Assembly (NCBI RefSeq): GCF_011043545.1
Contig: NZ_JAAKGP010000005.1
Location: forward strand, 273,468 to 337,467
Length of the DNA: 64,000 nt
Source: Rhodobacter sp. SGA-6-6
GTDB lineage: Bacteria; Pseudomonadota; Alphaproteobacteria; Rhodobacterales; Rhodobacteraceae
Direction of reading: 5' to 3'
How positions within the stretch are numbered: the stretch's first letter is position 1; each line of letters starts with the position of its first letter. The notes under the pieces were generated by a model, which made no database searches, had not been told where the DNA came from, and saw only the letters and a program-made list of their open reading frames with translations. Position numbers and translations under genes: made by a program. Below are positions 44,526-52,634 of the stretch, piece by piece.

Positions 44526-45461
44526 ATGAAACCGATCGTCATCCTGGGCATCTTCGTCGCCGACACCGCCTATCGCGCCGCCCGCCAGCCGCGGCTGGGC
44601 GAGACGGTCCTGGGCCAGGGCTTCGCCCTCGGCCCCGGCGGCAAGGGGTCGAACCAGTCGGTGGCCGCCGCGATGGCCAGTTCGGGGGCAGGGGGCAGGG
44701 TGCATTTCATCACCCGGCTCGGGCGCGACGACTTCGCCGCCCTTGCCCGCGCGACATGGGAGAAGGCGGGGGTGCGGCCGGAAGTGACCGAGGACCCCGA
44801 AAGCTATACCGGCGCCGCCTTCATCTTCCTGGAGGCCGCCACGGGGAACAATGCCATCATCGTCGCGCCGGGCGCCGCGGCGCGCATCTCCGCCGCGGAT
44901 GTCGAGGCGCGGGCCGGGCTGATCCGCGGCGCCGCCGCCTTCGTGACCCAGCTGGAACAGCCGGTGGAGGCGGCGCTCAGGGGCCTGCAGATCGCGCGGG
45001 AGGCCGGGGTGACCACCATCCTCAACCCCGCGCCGGCCGCCGACCTGCCCGACGGGATGCTCGCGCTCTGCGACTACCTGACCCCGAACGAGACCGAGGC
45101 CGGGATGCTGACCGGCATCCCCGTCGCCGACCTTGCCAGCGCCGAAAAGGCGGCCGATGCGCTGCTGGCGCGCGGCGTCGGCGCCGTGGTGATCACCCTC
45201 GGCGCCAACGGCGCGCTCTACCGCGATGCCGCACGCTCCGTCCATGTCCCCGCCATCTCCGCCGGCCCGGTGGTGGAGACCACGGGCGCGGGCGATGCCT
45301 TCAACGGCGGCTTCGCGGTGGCATTGGGCGAGGGCCGCGAGGTGATCGAGGCCGTCCGCTTCGGCTGCGCCACCGCCGGGATCTCGGTGACCCGGGCGGG
45401 CGCCGCCGCCTCGATGCCCGCCCGGGCCGAGATCGAGGCGCTGCTGGCCCGCAGCCGCTGA
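44526..45461 (+). CDS. rbsK: Ribokinase-family sugar kinase
   Basis: 311-residue PfkB-family kinase. N-terminal GPGGKGSNQSVAAA and C-terminal catalytic GAGDAFNGGFA with the base Asp. NPAPAADLPD and TPNETEAGMLTG match ribokinase closely. It has no sugar-uptake neighbours on its own strand; the gene ends 103 nt before phoU with a PHO-box-like site between. Ribose is the likely substrate, other pentoses cannot be excluded. Confidence 0.82.
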   Translation: MKPIVILGIFVADTAYRAARQPRLGETVLGQGFALGPGGKGSNQSVAAAMASSGAGGRVHFITRLGRDDFAALARATWEKAGVRPEVTEDPESYTGAAFIFLEAATGNNAIIVAPGAAARISAADVEARAGLIRGAAAFVTQLEQPVEAALRGLQIAREAGVTTILNPAPAADLPDGMLALCDYLTPNETEAGMLTGIPVADLASAEKAADALLARGVGAVVITLGANGALYRDAARSVHVPAISAGPVVETTGAGDAFNGGFAVALGEGREVIEAVRFGCATAGISVTRAGAAASMPARAEIEALLARSR

Positions 45462-45471
45462 TTTTACAAAA

Positions 45472-45489
45472 CTGTCATACAGCGGTTAC
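45472..45489 (+). promoter_or_regulatory. Candidate PHO box
   Basis: CTGTCATACAGCGGTTAC: two 7-bp units spaced 11 bp, first perfect (CTGTCAT), second with two mismatches to CTGTCAC. It lies 76 nt upstream of phoU, so PhoB probably activates its own operon. Confidence 0.55.
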
Positions 45490-45564
45490 AGAACCGCAGC
45501 ATTCCCATGGCAGATGGGTGACGCCGGGCGGACCCTCCGATCCCGGCCCGGGCAGGATCAGACG

Positions 45565-46269
45565 ATGCAGGAACCGCATATCCGCAGCCGCTTCGACGTG
45601 GAGCTGGAGGCCGTGCAGGCCCGGGTGATGAAGCTGGGCGGCATGGTCGAGGCCGCGCTCCTGGACGCCGCCGAGGCGCTGGAGCGGCGCGACGAGGCGC
45701 TGGCCGACCGGGTGCGCCTGGGCGACAGCGACATCGACGCGCTGGAGGACGAGATCCAGAACGATTGCGCCCGGCTGCTGGCGCTGGAATCCCCCGCCGC
45801 CGGCGACCTGCGGCTGGTGCTGTCGGTGATGCGGATCGCCTCGGCGCTGGAACGCGCCGGCGATTATGCCAAGAACCTGGCCAAGCGGACGCTGGTGCTG
45901 CTGTCGATGCCGCCGGTGGGCAGCTCGGGCGGGGCGGTGCGGCGGATGGCAAGGGCGGTGGTGGCGATGCTGTCGGACGCGCTGGACGCCTATGTCGCCC
46001 GCGACGCCGCCCGCGCCGAGGAGGTGCGATTGCGCGACCACGAGGTCGACCAGCTTTACAATGCGCTCTTCCGCGAGTTCCTCACCTACATGATGGAGGA
46101 CCCGCGCAACATCACCCCCTGCATGCACCTGCATTTCATCGTCAAGAACATCGAGCGGGTGGGCGACCACGCCACCGGGATCGCCGAGCAGGTGATCTAT
46201 CTGGTCGAGGGGCAGATGCCGGGCCGGGCCCGGCCCAAGATGGATTCGACGGGGCTGGCCTCGGGCTGA
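45565..46269 (+). CDS. phoU: Phosphate signalling protein PhoU
   Basis: 234-residue all-helical protein made of two PhoU repeats. Each repeat carries the metal-binding E/D-x3-D-type pattern (LEDEIQNDCARLL; RDHEVDQLYNALFREFLTYM), and IVKNIERVGDHATGIAEQ is the family signature. It restrains the phosphate sensor kinase under phosphate sufficiency. Its usual partners pstSCAB are not in the window. ATG at 45565; the frame begins further upstream inside the leader. Confidence 0.93.
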   Translation: MQEPHIRSRFDVELEAVQARVMKLGGMVEAALLDAAEALERRDEALADRVRLGDSDIDALEDEIQNDCARLLALESPAAGDLRLVLSVMRIASALERAGDYAKNLAKRTLVLLSMPPVGSSGGAVRRMARAVVAMLSDALDAYVARDAARAEEVRLRDHEVDQLYNALFREFLTYMMEDPRNITPCMHLHFIVKNIERVGDHATGIAEQVIYLVEGQMPGRARPKMDSTGLASG

Positions 46270-46290
46270 GGCTCCGGAAAGGAGAACAGG

Positions 46291-46983
46291 ATGGCGCAGA
46301 GCGAAAGGCCGGTGGTGCTTCTGGTCGAGGACGAGCCCGCGCAGCGCGAGGTGCTGGCCTACAACCTGGACGCCGAGGGCTTCCGGGTGGTGCCCGCCGA
46401 CAATGGCGAGGACGCGATGATGCTGGTCGAGGAAGAGGGGCCGGACATCATCATCCTGGACTGGATGATGCCGAAGCTGTCGGGGATCGAGGTCTGCCGC
46501 CGGCTGAAGATGCGGCCCGAGACCCGCGGCATCCCGATCATCATGCTCTCCGCCCGGGCCGAGGAGGTGGACCGCATCCGCGGGCTGGAAACCGGGGCGG
46601 ACGACTACGTGATCAAGCCCTATTCGGTGTTGGAGCTGATGGCACGGGCGCGGGCGCAGCTGCGCCGGGTGCGGCCGTCCTCGGCGGGCGTGGTGCTGGA
46701 ATGGGGCGACATCAGGCTAGACCCGGAAACCCACCGGGTCTACCGCGCCGACAAGGTGCTGAAGCTGGGCCCGACCGAGTTCCGCCTGCTGACCGCGCTG
46801 ATCGAGAAGCCGGGCCGGGTCTGGAGCCGCGAGCAGCTGCTGGACCGGGTCTGGGGCCGCGACATCTATGTCGACACCCGCACGGTGGACGTGCATGTCG
46901 GGCGCCTGCGCAAAAGCCTGATGGCCCATGGCGGCGACGACCCACTGCGCACGGTGCGCGGCGCGGGATATGCCCTGGGGTAA
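46291..46983 (+). CDS. phoB: Phosphate regulon response regulator PhoB
   Basis: 230-residue OmpR/PhoB response regulator. Receiver domain with Asp57 (LDWMM), acidic pocket EDE near residue 13 and Lys in VIKPYS; C-terminal winged helix with LGPTEFRLLTALIEKPGRVWSRE-like sequence and RGAGYALG. AAGGAGA site. It starts 21 nt after phoU. The cognate PhoR is not visible here. Confidence 0.93.
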   Translation: MAQSERPVVLLVEDEPAQREVLAYNLDAEGFRVVPADNGEDAMMLVEEEGPDIIILDWMMPKLSGIEVCRRLKMRPETRGIPIIMLSARAEEVDRIRGLETGADDYVIKPYSVLELMARARAQLRRVRPSSAGVVLEWGDIRLDPETHRVYRADKVLKLGPTEFRLLTALIEKPGRVWSREQLLDRVWGRDIYVDTRTVDVHVGRLRKSLMAHGGDDPLRTVRGAGYALG

Positions 46984-47049
46984 GGGAGGGCGATTTTTCG
47001 GCGCGGCTGAAGCGTTGTCTCCGGGGACATCGGTGATCCCCGGTTTCTC

Positions 47050-47259
47050 CGGGCGGGAACAGGCGAGGCACTGCCTCGCCCCCGCCCGTGCGCAGCGGTT
47101 GCACCCGGAAACCTTTCAGTCCGAGACCCGGAGAGGCCAGCGCCCGCCCGGGCGGGCGAGAAGCGCCCGCCAGGGGGCGGGCGGGCGCTGGCCGGGACTT
47201 GTGGTCCCGGCCGGTCTGGTTGAAGCGGTGCGCTGTGGCGAAGGCACGGGCCTTCGCCA
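47050..47259 (+). repeat. Dispersed four-hairpin element, copy R7
   Basis: Seventh copy, between the convergent phoB (66 nt from its stop) and the aminotransferase-like gene (39 nt from its stop). Hairpin C is CCGGGAC/GTCCCGG like R5. The 315-bp gene-free stretch 46984-47298 holds only this copy. Confidence 0.9.
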
Positions 47260-47298
47260 GATGGGCCGCCTACGTCGCAGGGGGTTTTCATTCGCGGC

Positions 47299-48618
47299 CT
47301 ACAGCCGCGGCAACAGGCGGGCCACCGTCTCCACCACCTGCGCGGCGTTGGCTTCCGAGAAGGGCAGCGGCGGGCGCAGCTTCAGGATGTGGCCCTGCGG
47401 GCCGGTGGCCGAGATCAGGATGCCCTCGTTGCGCAAGAGGTTGACCAGTGTCGCGGCCCGGTCCGGGGCGGGGGCGCCCTCGCGCAAGACGTCGGCGCCG
47501 AGGAAGAGGCCGGCGCCGCGGACCTCTCCCATCACGTCGCCCGACAGCGCCGCGAGACCGTCGCGGAAGGCGCGGCCGACGCGGGCGGCGTTCTGCATCA
47601 GCCCTTCGTCGCGGATCACGTCCAGCACGGCAAGGGCCACCGAGGCGGCCACCGCATTGCCGCCGAAGGTGTTGAAATAGCGCGCCTTCGCGCCGAATTC
47701 GGCGATGACTTCCGGCCGCAGCGCCAGCGCGGCGACCGGATAGCCGTTGCCCATCGGCTTGCCCATCGACACCATGTCCGGCACGACGCCATGGCGCTGG
47801 AAGCCCCACATATGCCCGCCGGTGCGGCCGAAGCCCGGCTGCACCTCGTCGGCCAGGAACAGGCCCCCTTCGGCGCGGATGGCGGCGACGGCGGGGGCGA
47901 GGAAGCCCTCGGGGTCGGGCCAGACCCCGTCGGAGGAGAAGATCGTGTCGGCGATCAGCATCGCCGGGCGGATGCCCTGCGCCCGCATCGCCGCGCAGGC
48001 CCCGGTGACGGCGGCGGCGAAGCCCTGCGCCACCCCTTCGGGGTAGTTGGCAGGCGTCGGCGCCGGGATGGCGAAGACCTCCGACCCCGGGGCCACCGCC
48101 GGGCCGATCGACATCGACATCCCGGCGGTGGCCAGCGTCACCCCGTGATAGGCGTTGCCGGTGACGATCACCCCCGTCCCTCCGGTCGCCGCCCGGGCGA
48201 TGCGATAGCCGAGGTCGTTGGCCTCCGACCCTGTGCAGGTGAACATGACGTGGCCGATCTCGGCGGGGAAGGTGGCCAAAAGCCGTTCGGCCAGCTCCAG
48301 CACCGTCTCGTGCAGATAGCGGGTATGGGTCGCCAGCCGCGCCGCCTGCGCCGCCATCGCCTCCACCACCCGCGGATGGGCATGGCCGACCGAGGCGACG
48401 TTGTTGTAGCAGTCCAGCCAGGCCCGGCCCGCGGTGTCGTAGAGATGGACCCCTTCGCCCCGCACCAGATGCAGCGGCGTCTCGTAGAACAGCCGGTAGG
48501 CGGGTCCGAGCAGGCGCAGCCGCTTCTCCGCCAGCGCGGCATCTTCGGGTGAAAGCGCCCCGCTGCCGGGGGTCCAGGCGTTGATCATGGCGCCGGTGGC
48601 GCGTTGCGGCTGGGTCAT
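47299..48618 (-). CDS. Class III aminotransferase-fold enzyme, phospho-lyase-like
   Basis: 439-residue PLP enzyme. Schiff-base Lys287 (SMGKPMGNGYP) and Asp257 (LADEVQPGFGRTGG) are present. The pattern is that of the AGXT2L group, which contains ethanolamine-phosphate and 5-phosphohydroxylysine phospho-lyases as well as true aminotransferases. Its ATG at 48618 overlaps the stop of a small-molecule kinase gene (ATGA), which supports a phospho-lyase role. An ATG at 48588 is an alternative start. Confidence 0.8.
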   Translation of the reverse strand: MTQPQRATGAMINAWTPGSGALSPEDAALAEKRLRLLGPAYRLFYETPLHLVRGEGVHLYDTAGRAWLDCYNNVASVGHAHPRVVEAMAAQAARLATHTRYLHETVLELAERLLATFPAEIGHVMFTCTGSEANDLGYRIARAATGGTGVIVTGNAYHGVTLATAGMSMSIGPAVAPGSEVFAIPAPTPANYPEGVAQGFAAAVTGACAAMRAQGIRPAMLIADTIFSSDGVWPDPEGFLAPAVAAIRAEGGLFLADEVQPGFGRTGGHMWGFQRHGVVPDMVSMGKPMGNGYPVAALALRPEVIAEFGAKARYFNTFGGNAVAASVALAVLDVIRDEGLMQNAARVGRAFRDGLAALSGDVMGEVRGAGLFLGADVLREGAPAPDRAATLVNLLRNEGILISATGPQGHILKLRPPLPFSEANAAQVVETVARLLPRL

Positions 48619-49649
48619 CGGTCACGCTCCTGCCCGGCGGCGCGGGCGATGGTTCCGGTCACGCGCTCCCGGCCCAAGGCGCGGAAGGCGGCCAGCCCCT
48701 GCCGAGCGGCGGGGGCGTTGCGCAGGATATAGCCGGCATTGCCGGGATAGAGCGCCGCCCGCCAGGCGGTGATGACCAGCGTTGCCACCATCCGGGCCTG
48801 GATCAGGTCGTAAAGCAGGTCGATTTCCTCGGGCGCGAGCGGCAGGCGGTCGGCGTAGCCGCCGACCAGCCCGGCCAGCGCCTTCAGCGGCTCCTCCCCC
48901 GCCATCCGGTAGGAGGCGGCGACGGCCAGGTCGCAGGCGCGCGGCGTCCGCACCATGTCGCCGAAGTCGAGGATGCCGGTCAGCCGGGAGGGATCCTGCG
49001 GGTCGGCCAAGAGGTTGTGCGGGTTGAAATCGGCATGGCAGACCTGCCGCGGCAGCCGGTCCAGGGCCGGAGCGACGCGGGCGGTGAAATCGGCGAGGAA
49101 GGCTTCGGCCTCGGCCCTGAGGCCAGTGTTTTGCAGCGCGGGCAGGCGCGGCGCCAGCGCGGGCAGCCGGCGGATGTCCCACAGCAGCGCATGGTCGGCG
49201 GCGGGGTGGTGGTAATCCTCCAGCGCCGCGGTCAGCCGGGCCAGCGCCGCGCCGATGGCCCGGGACTGGCCGGGTGCGCGCGGCAGCCGGGCCAGCGGCG
49301 TGCCCTCCAGCCAGGTGAAGAGCCGCAGCCGCCCCTCGGGCAGGGCGAGGTCATGGCTTCCGTCCGCCAGCGGCACCAGCCGCTGCACCGGCAGGCCGGG
49401 GTCGCGGGCGGCGACATGAAGATGCGCCCGGGTCTGGAAGTCGGTCATCTCCGCCGGCTCGGCCGGATGGGTCAGCCGCAGCACGAAGCTGCCCGTCGCG
49501 CCGTCCAGCCGATGATTCAGGTCGCGCTCCGAGGTCAGCGGGGTCAGCCGCCCGGTGAGCCCCCAATGCCGGGCCAGATGGCCGGCCAGTTCCTCGGCCG
49601 TCATCCGCGGCGGCGGCAGGGTCAGAAGGGAGTCGTCGGAGGCTGTCAC
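48615..49649 (-). CDS. APH-family small-molecule kinase (hydroxylysine kinase-like)
   Basis: 344-residue kinase of the aminoglycoside phosphotransferase/choline kinase fold. Catalytic loop HADFNPHNLL and metal-binding ILDFGD are intact. The start is uncertain: a GTG at 49649 gives an N-terminus SLLTLPPPRM like that of hydroxylysine kinase-type proteins; an ATG at 49604 is possible. With the coupled class III enzyme it fits a route that phosphorylates an amino alcohol and then eliminates phosphate and ammonia. Confidence 0.75.
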   Translation of the reverse strand: MTASDDSLLTLPPPRMTAEELAGHLARHWGLTGRLTPLTSERDLNHRLDGATGSFVLRLTHPAEPAEMTDFQTRAHLHVAARDPGLPVQRLVPLADGSHDLALPEGRLRLFTWLEGTPLARLPRAPGQSRAIGAALARLTAALEDYHHPAADHALLWDIRRLPALAPRLPALQNTGLRAEAEAFLADFTARVAPALDRLPRQVCHADFNPHNLLADPQDPSRLTGILDFGDMVRTPRACDLAVAASYRMAGEEPLKALAGLVGGYADRLPLAPEEIDLLYDLIQARMVATLVITAWRAALYPGNAGYILRNAPAARQGLAAFRALGRERVTGTIARAAGQERDR

Positions 49650-49712
49650 GGGCGGAACCGATGCGGAGGGACCGGGCCAGATGACCACAGCCGGGGGGCG
49701 GGCGCCAGAGGG

Positions 49713-50102
49713 TCAGGCCCCCACCAGTTCCCGCCGCGCGACCTGGGCGAGGAAGGCGGACCGGGTCAGCCCCCGAGTTTTCGCGGTCTCGTCGATGGCG
49801 CGGAGAAGCCCGCGCTCCATGGTGATGTTGACCCGCTCCACCGCCGTGTCGGCGGGGATATAGGGCACCGGCAGCAGCACCGCACCGGCGGCGAGGGCGT
49901 CCTTCTGGCTAAGGCGCAAGGCGTCCAGCGACGACGGTTCCACATCCGGCTGGTCGTCGAACCAGAGGTCCAGCGCTTCGGTCGCGGCGGCGGGGATGGC
50001 GTCCCAGCTGTCGGCGGCGGCAAAGCAGCCGGGAAGGTCGGGGAAGGTCAGGCCGAAGGCGCTGTCCCCGTCCTGATGAACGATGGCGATGTAATAGCGC
50101 AT
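49713..50102 (-). CDS. hicB: HicB-family antitoxin
   Basis: 129-residue antitoxin. N-terminal partial RNase-H-like HicB fold (IAIVHQDGDSAFGLTFPDLPGCFAAADSWDAI) and a C-terminal ribbon-helix-helix-type DNA-binding region (RVNITMERGLLRAIDETAKTRGLTRSAFLAQVARREL). AAAGGAA precedes the ATG. It neutralises HicA and represses the operon. hicA is upstream and overlaps it by 55 nt. Confidence 0.9.
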   Translation of the reverse strand: MRYYIAIVHQDGDSAFGLTFPDLPGCFAAADSWDAIPAAATEALDLWFDDQPDVEPSSLDALRLSQKDALAAGAVLLPVPYIPADTAVERVNITMERGLLRAIDETAKTRGLTRSAFLAQVARRELVGA

Positions 50103-50314
50103 GTCATTTCCTTTCTGGCAGGCGGCTGAAGCAGCCCTGCCTGCTGGTAGATGCTCCTGACCGTCCCGAGCGGCAGGTCCTTCTTCGGATGCGGCAGGAT
50201 CACGGTGCGGTCGCCTTTCCGCAGCTTGAGATGCGATCCCTTGCTGGACACCTCCTCGAAGCCTGCCTCCTTCAGAAGCTTCAGCAGCCTGCGGGAGTTG
50301 GTTTCCAGCTCCAT
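50048..50314 (-). CDS. hicA: HicA-family mRNA interferase toxin
   Basis: 88-residue toxin of the double-stranded RNA-binding-like HicA fold with active His in GSHLKLRKGDRTVILPHP. It is longer than typical HicA (about 60 residues): the final 20 or so residues are read through the start of hicB in another frame. ATG follows AAGGATAAGG. Upstream lies an AT-rich segment (ATATGGACACATATATACACA region) likely to be the promoter/operator bound by HicB. Confidence 0.88.
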   Translation of the reverse strand: MELETNSRRLLKLLKEAGFEEVSSKGSHLKLRKGDRTVILPHPKKDLPLGTVRSIYQQAGLLQPPARKEMTCAITSPSFIRTGTAPSA

Positions 50315-50382
50315 CTGCCTTATCCTTTATATGGACACATATATACACACCCGCGTGGTCGCCATCAAGAGAGAATGCGCAT

Positions 50383-51327
50383 CTAAGTGTGTATTGCCCC
50401 GTCCCGGATCATCGCCGCCAGCCGTTCCGCCGCCGGGGGCAGGGTGGCGCCGCTGCGGGTGAGAAGGCCGAAGGGCTCCACCTCGATGCCGAGGTCGGCG
50501 GGCAGGCGGATGTAGGGGGCGTCGGGGGCGCGGGTGAAGGCATCGACCACCGCCGTCGCCACCGGGGCGATGGCGTTCGACTGCTGGATCAGCGCCAGCG
50601 TCAAGAGGAAGGAGGCGGTGGAGAGGCGCTGCGGCGGCTCGGGCAGGCCGAGGCGCGACAGGCGGTCCAGCACCGTGCGGGTCAGGATCGAGTCGCGCGG
50701 CGGCATCACCCAGTCCTGCGCCATCAGGTCGGCGGCGGCGATGGGGCCGGGCCGGTCCAGCGGATGGTCGCGGCGGGCGATCAGCGCGACCGGCTCGGCG
50801 GCGAGCCTGGTCTCGTCGATCAGGGCGCGGTCGGGGCCGGCGGGGCGGCGGGCCAGCGCGAAGTCGATGCGGCCCGACAGCAGCTGCTGCGCCAGTAGGT
50901 CCGACGGCGCCACCACCACCTCGGCGGTGATCTGCGGCAGGGTCAGCCGGGCGGCGCGCAGGGCGGGCAGCACCAGCTCCATCGCCGCCCCGGTGACGGC
51001 GCCGATGCGGACATGGCCGGACTGGCCGGAGCCGACCTCGGCCAGGTCGCGGGCGGCGTCCATCAGCTCCGCCTGCACCCGGGCGGCGCGGCGGGCCAGC
51101 GCCAGCCCGACCTCGGTCAGCGCCATGCCGCGCCCCGTCCGCCGATGGACCGGCCGGCCGGCGATGCGTTCGACCTCGGCCAGCAGGCGCGAGGCGGCGG
51201 GCTGGGTGATGCCGAGCCCCTCGGCCGCCTGGCCGATCTGGCCGGTCTCCAAGAGCGCGGCCATCAGGCGCAGGTGCGACAGCTTCAGGCCGCGGGCCTG
51301 CAGCGGGTCGGGGCGGGGGATCGGCAT
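50383..51327 (-). CDS. LysR-family regulator, GbpR-like
   Basis: 314-residue LysR protein. HTH in residues about 15-70 (LKLSHLRLMAALLETGQIGQAAEGLGITQPAASRLLAEVE), effector domain thereafter. GAGGAGGTGCC precedes the ATG. It is divergent from chvE, the same arrangement as gbpR-chvE of Agrobacterium, so sugar-dependent control of the chvE operon is likely. Confidence 0.88.
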   Translation of the reverse strand: MPIPRPDPLQARGLKLSHLRLMAALLETGQIGQAAEGLGITQPAASRLLAEVERIAGRPVHRRTGRGMALTEVGLALARRAARVQAELMDAARDLAEVGSGQSGHVRIGAVTGAAMELVLPALRAARLTLPQITAEVVVAPSDLLAQQLLSGRIDFALARRPAGPDRALIDETRLAAEPVALIARRDHPLDRPGPIAAADLMAQDWVMPPRDSILTRTVLDRLSRLGLPEPPQRLSTASFLLTLALIQQSNAIAPVATAVVDAFTRAPDAPYIRLPADLGIEVEPFGLLTRSGATLPPAAERLAAMIRDGAIHT

Positions 51328-51366
51328 GGCACCTCCTCGGCCGCCCTTGGCGGCTCGTCGGGGCAT

Positions 51367-51400
51367 CATATACCGTATCGGATATGAAATGCTATGAAAT
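51367..51400. promoter_or_regulatory. Candidate operator/promoter for chvE
   Basis: Imperfect inverted repeat CATATACC/GGATATG (51367-51374 and 51380-51386) followed by a direct repeat TATGAAAT at 51383-51390 and 51393-51400. It is the only AT-rich part of the 147-bp gap between the LysR gene and chvE. Confidence 0.45.
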
Positions 51401-51474
51401 CGCAATTTGACGGGTATGTCCGCATTTGCCATCCCTGCGCCACGGCCGCAGGGGCGGCCATGGGGAGGAACAGC

Positions 51475-52545
51475 ATGAAACTTACCAAACGCGCCCTTCT
51501 GGCGCTGGCCGGCGCGACTCTGGCCCTTGCACCGCATTTCGCCGCGGCCGAGGGCAAGGGCTCGGTCGGGATCGCCATGCCGACGAAATCCTCGTCGCGC
51601 TGGATCTCGGACGGCAATTCGATGGTCGAGCAGTTCCAGGCGGCGGGCTATACCACCGACCTGCAATATGCCGAGGACGACATCCCGACCCAGCTGTCGC
51701 AGGTCGAGAACATGATCTCGAAGGGCGTGAACGTGCTGGTGATCGCCGCCATCGATGGCACCACGCTGTCGAACGCGCTGGAGAATGCGCAGGCGGCGGG
51801 GATCAAGGTCATCGCCTACGACCGGCTGATCCGCGACAGCGGCGCGGTGGACTATTACGCCACCTTCGACAACTTCAAGGTCGGCGTGCAGCAGGCGGAA
51901 AGCCTGGTGCAATGCCTGAAGGAGCGCTTCCCGGAGGCGAAGCCCTGGAACGTGGAGCTGTTCGGCGGCTCGCCCGACGACAACAACGCCTTCTTCTTCT
52001 ACGATGGCGCCATGTCGGTGCTGCAACCGATGATCGACGCGGGCGAGATCGCCATCCCCTCGGGGCAGGTCGGCATGGATGTGGTCGGCACCCTGCGGTG
52101 GGACGGCGCGGTGGCGCAGTCGCGGATGGACAACCTGCTGGCCGCCAACTACGGAGACAAGCCGCTGATGGGGGCGCTGTCGCCCTATGACGGGCTGTCG
52201 ATCGGCATCCTGTCCTCGGTCAAGGGCGTCGGCTACGGCTCGGGCGACATGGTGATGCCCTGCGTCACCGGGCAGGATGCGGAGATCCCTTCGGTGAAGT
52301 CGATGCTGGCGGGCGAGCAGTATTCGACCGTGTTCAAGGACACCCGCGCGCTGGCCGGGGTGACGGTGAAGATGGTGGATGCGATCCTGCAGGGCGGCGA
52401 GCCGGAGATCAACGATACTTCGACCTACGACAACGGGGTGAAGGTGGTGCCGTCCTACCTGCTGGAGCCGGTGTCGCTGGGGGTCGGCGACATCGACAAG
52501 GTGCTGGTGGAGTCGGGATATTACACGGCCGACCAGATCAAGTGA
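51475..52545 (+). CDS. chvE: Multiple sugar-binding periplasmic protein ChvE
   Basis: 356-residue type I periplasmic sugar-binding protein. Signal peptide residues 1-25 ([12 protein letters not shown]), then the ChvE-like start [37 protein letters not shown] and [14 protein letters not shown] match the family. It binds L-arabinose, D-galactose, glucose and related sugars in Agrobacterium. GGGGAGGAA ribosome site. First gene of a sugar operon. Confidence 0.92.
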   Translation: MKLTKRALLALAGATLALAPHFAAAEGKGSVGIAMPTKSSSRWISDGNSMVEQFQAAGYTTDLQYAEDDIPTQLSQVENMISKGVNVLVIAAIDGTTLSNALENAQAAGIKVIAYDRLIRDSGAVDYYATFDNFKVGVQQAESLVQCLKERFPEAKPWNVELFGGSPDDNNAFFFYDGAMSVLQPMIDAGEIAIPSGQVGMDVVGTLRWDGAVAQSRMDNLLAANYGDKPLMGALSPYDGLSIGILSSVKGVGYGSGDMVMPCVTGQDAEIPSVKSMLAGEQYSTVFKDTRALAGVTVKMVDAILQGGEPEINDTSTYDNGVKVVPSYLLEPVSLGVGDIDKVLVESGYYTADQIK

Positions 52546-52560
52546 CGGGCCTGGGGGAAA

Positions 52561-52611
52561 GCGGGGGGCCAGCCCCCCGCACCCCCCGGGATATTTATGA
52601 ACAGATGAAAT
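52561..52611 (+). repeat. REP-like unit A with hairpin
   Basis: Hairpin GCGGGGGGC/GCCCCCCGC with a 2-nt loop, then GGGATATTTATGAACAGATG, a unit that recurs with variation near 59125 and 62660. It lies in the 89-bp gap between chvE and gguA, where it may lower read-through or stabilise the highly expressed chvE transcript. Confidence 0.65.
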
Positions 52612-52634
52612 GCAGGCCGTTCGGGGAGGGGCTG

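Noticed and set aside
50343..50394. 8-bp inverted repeat ATACACAC/GTGTGTAT near hicA and the LysR stop
   Set aside because: Arms are 36 nt apart and one overlaps the LysR stop; too weak to call an operator.
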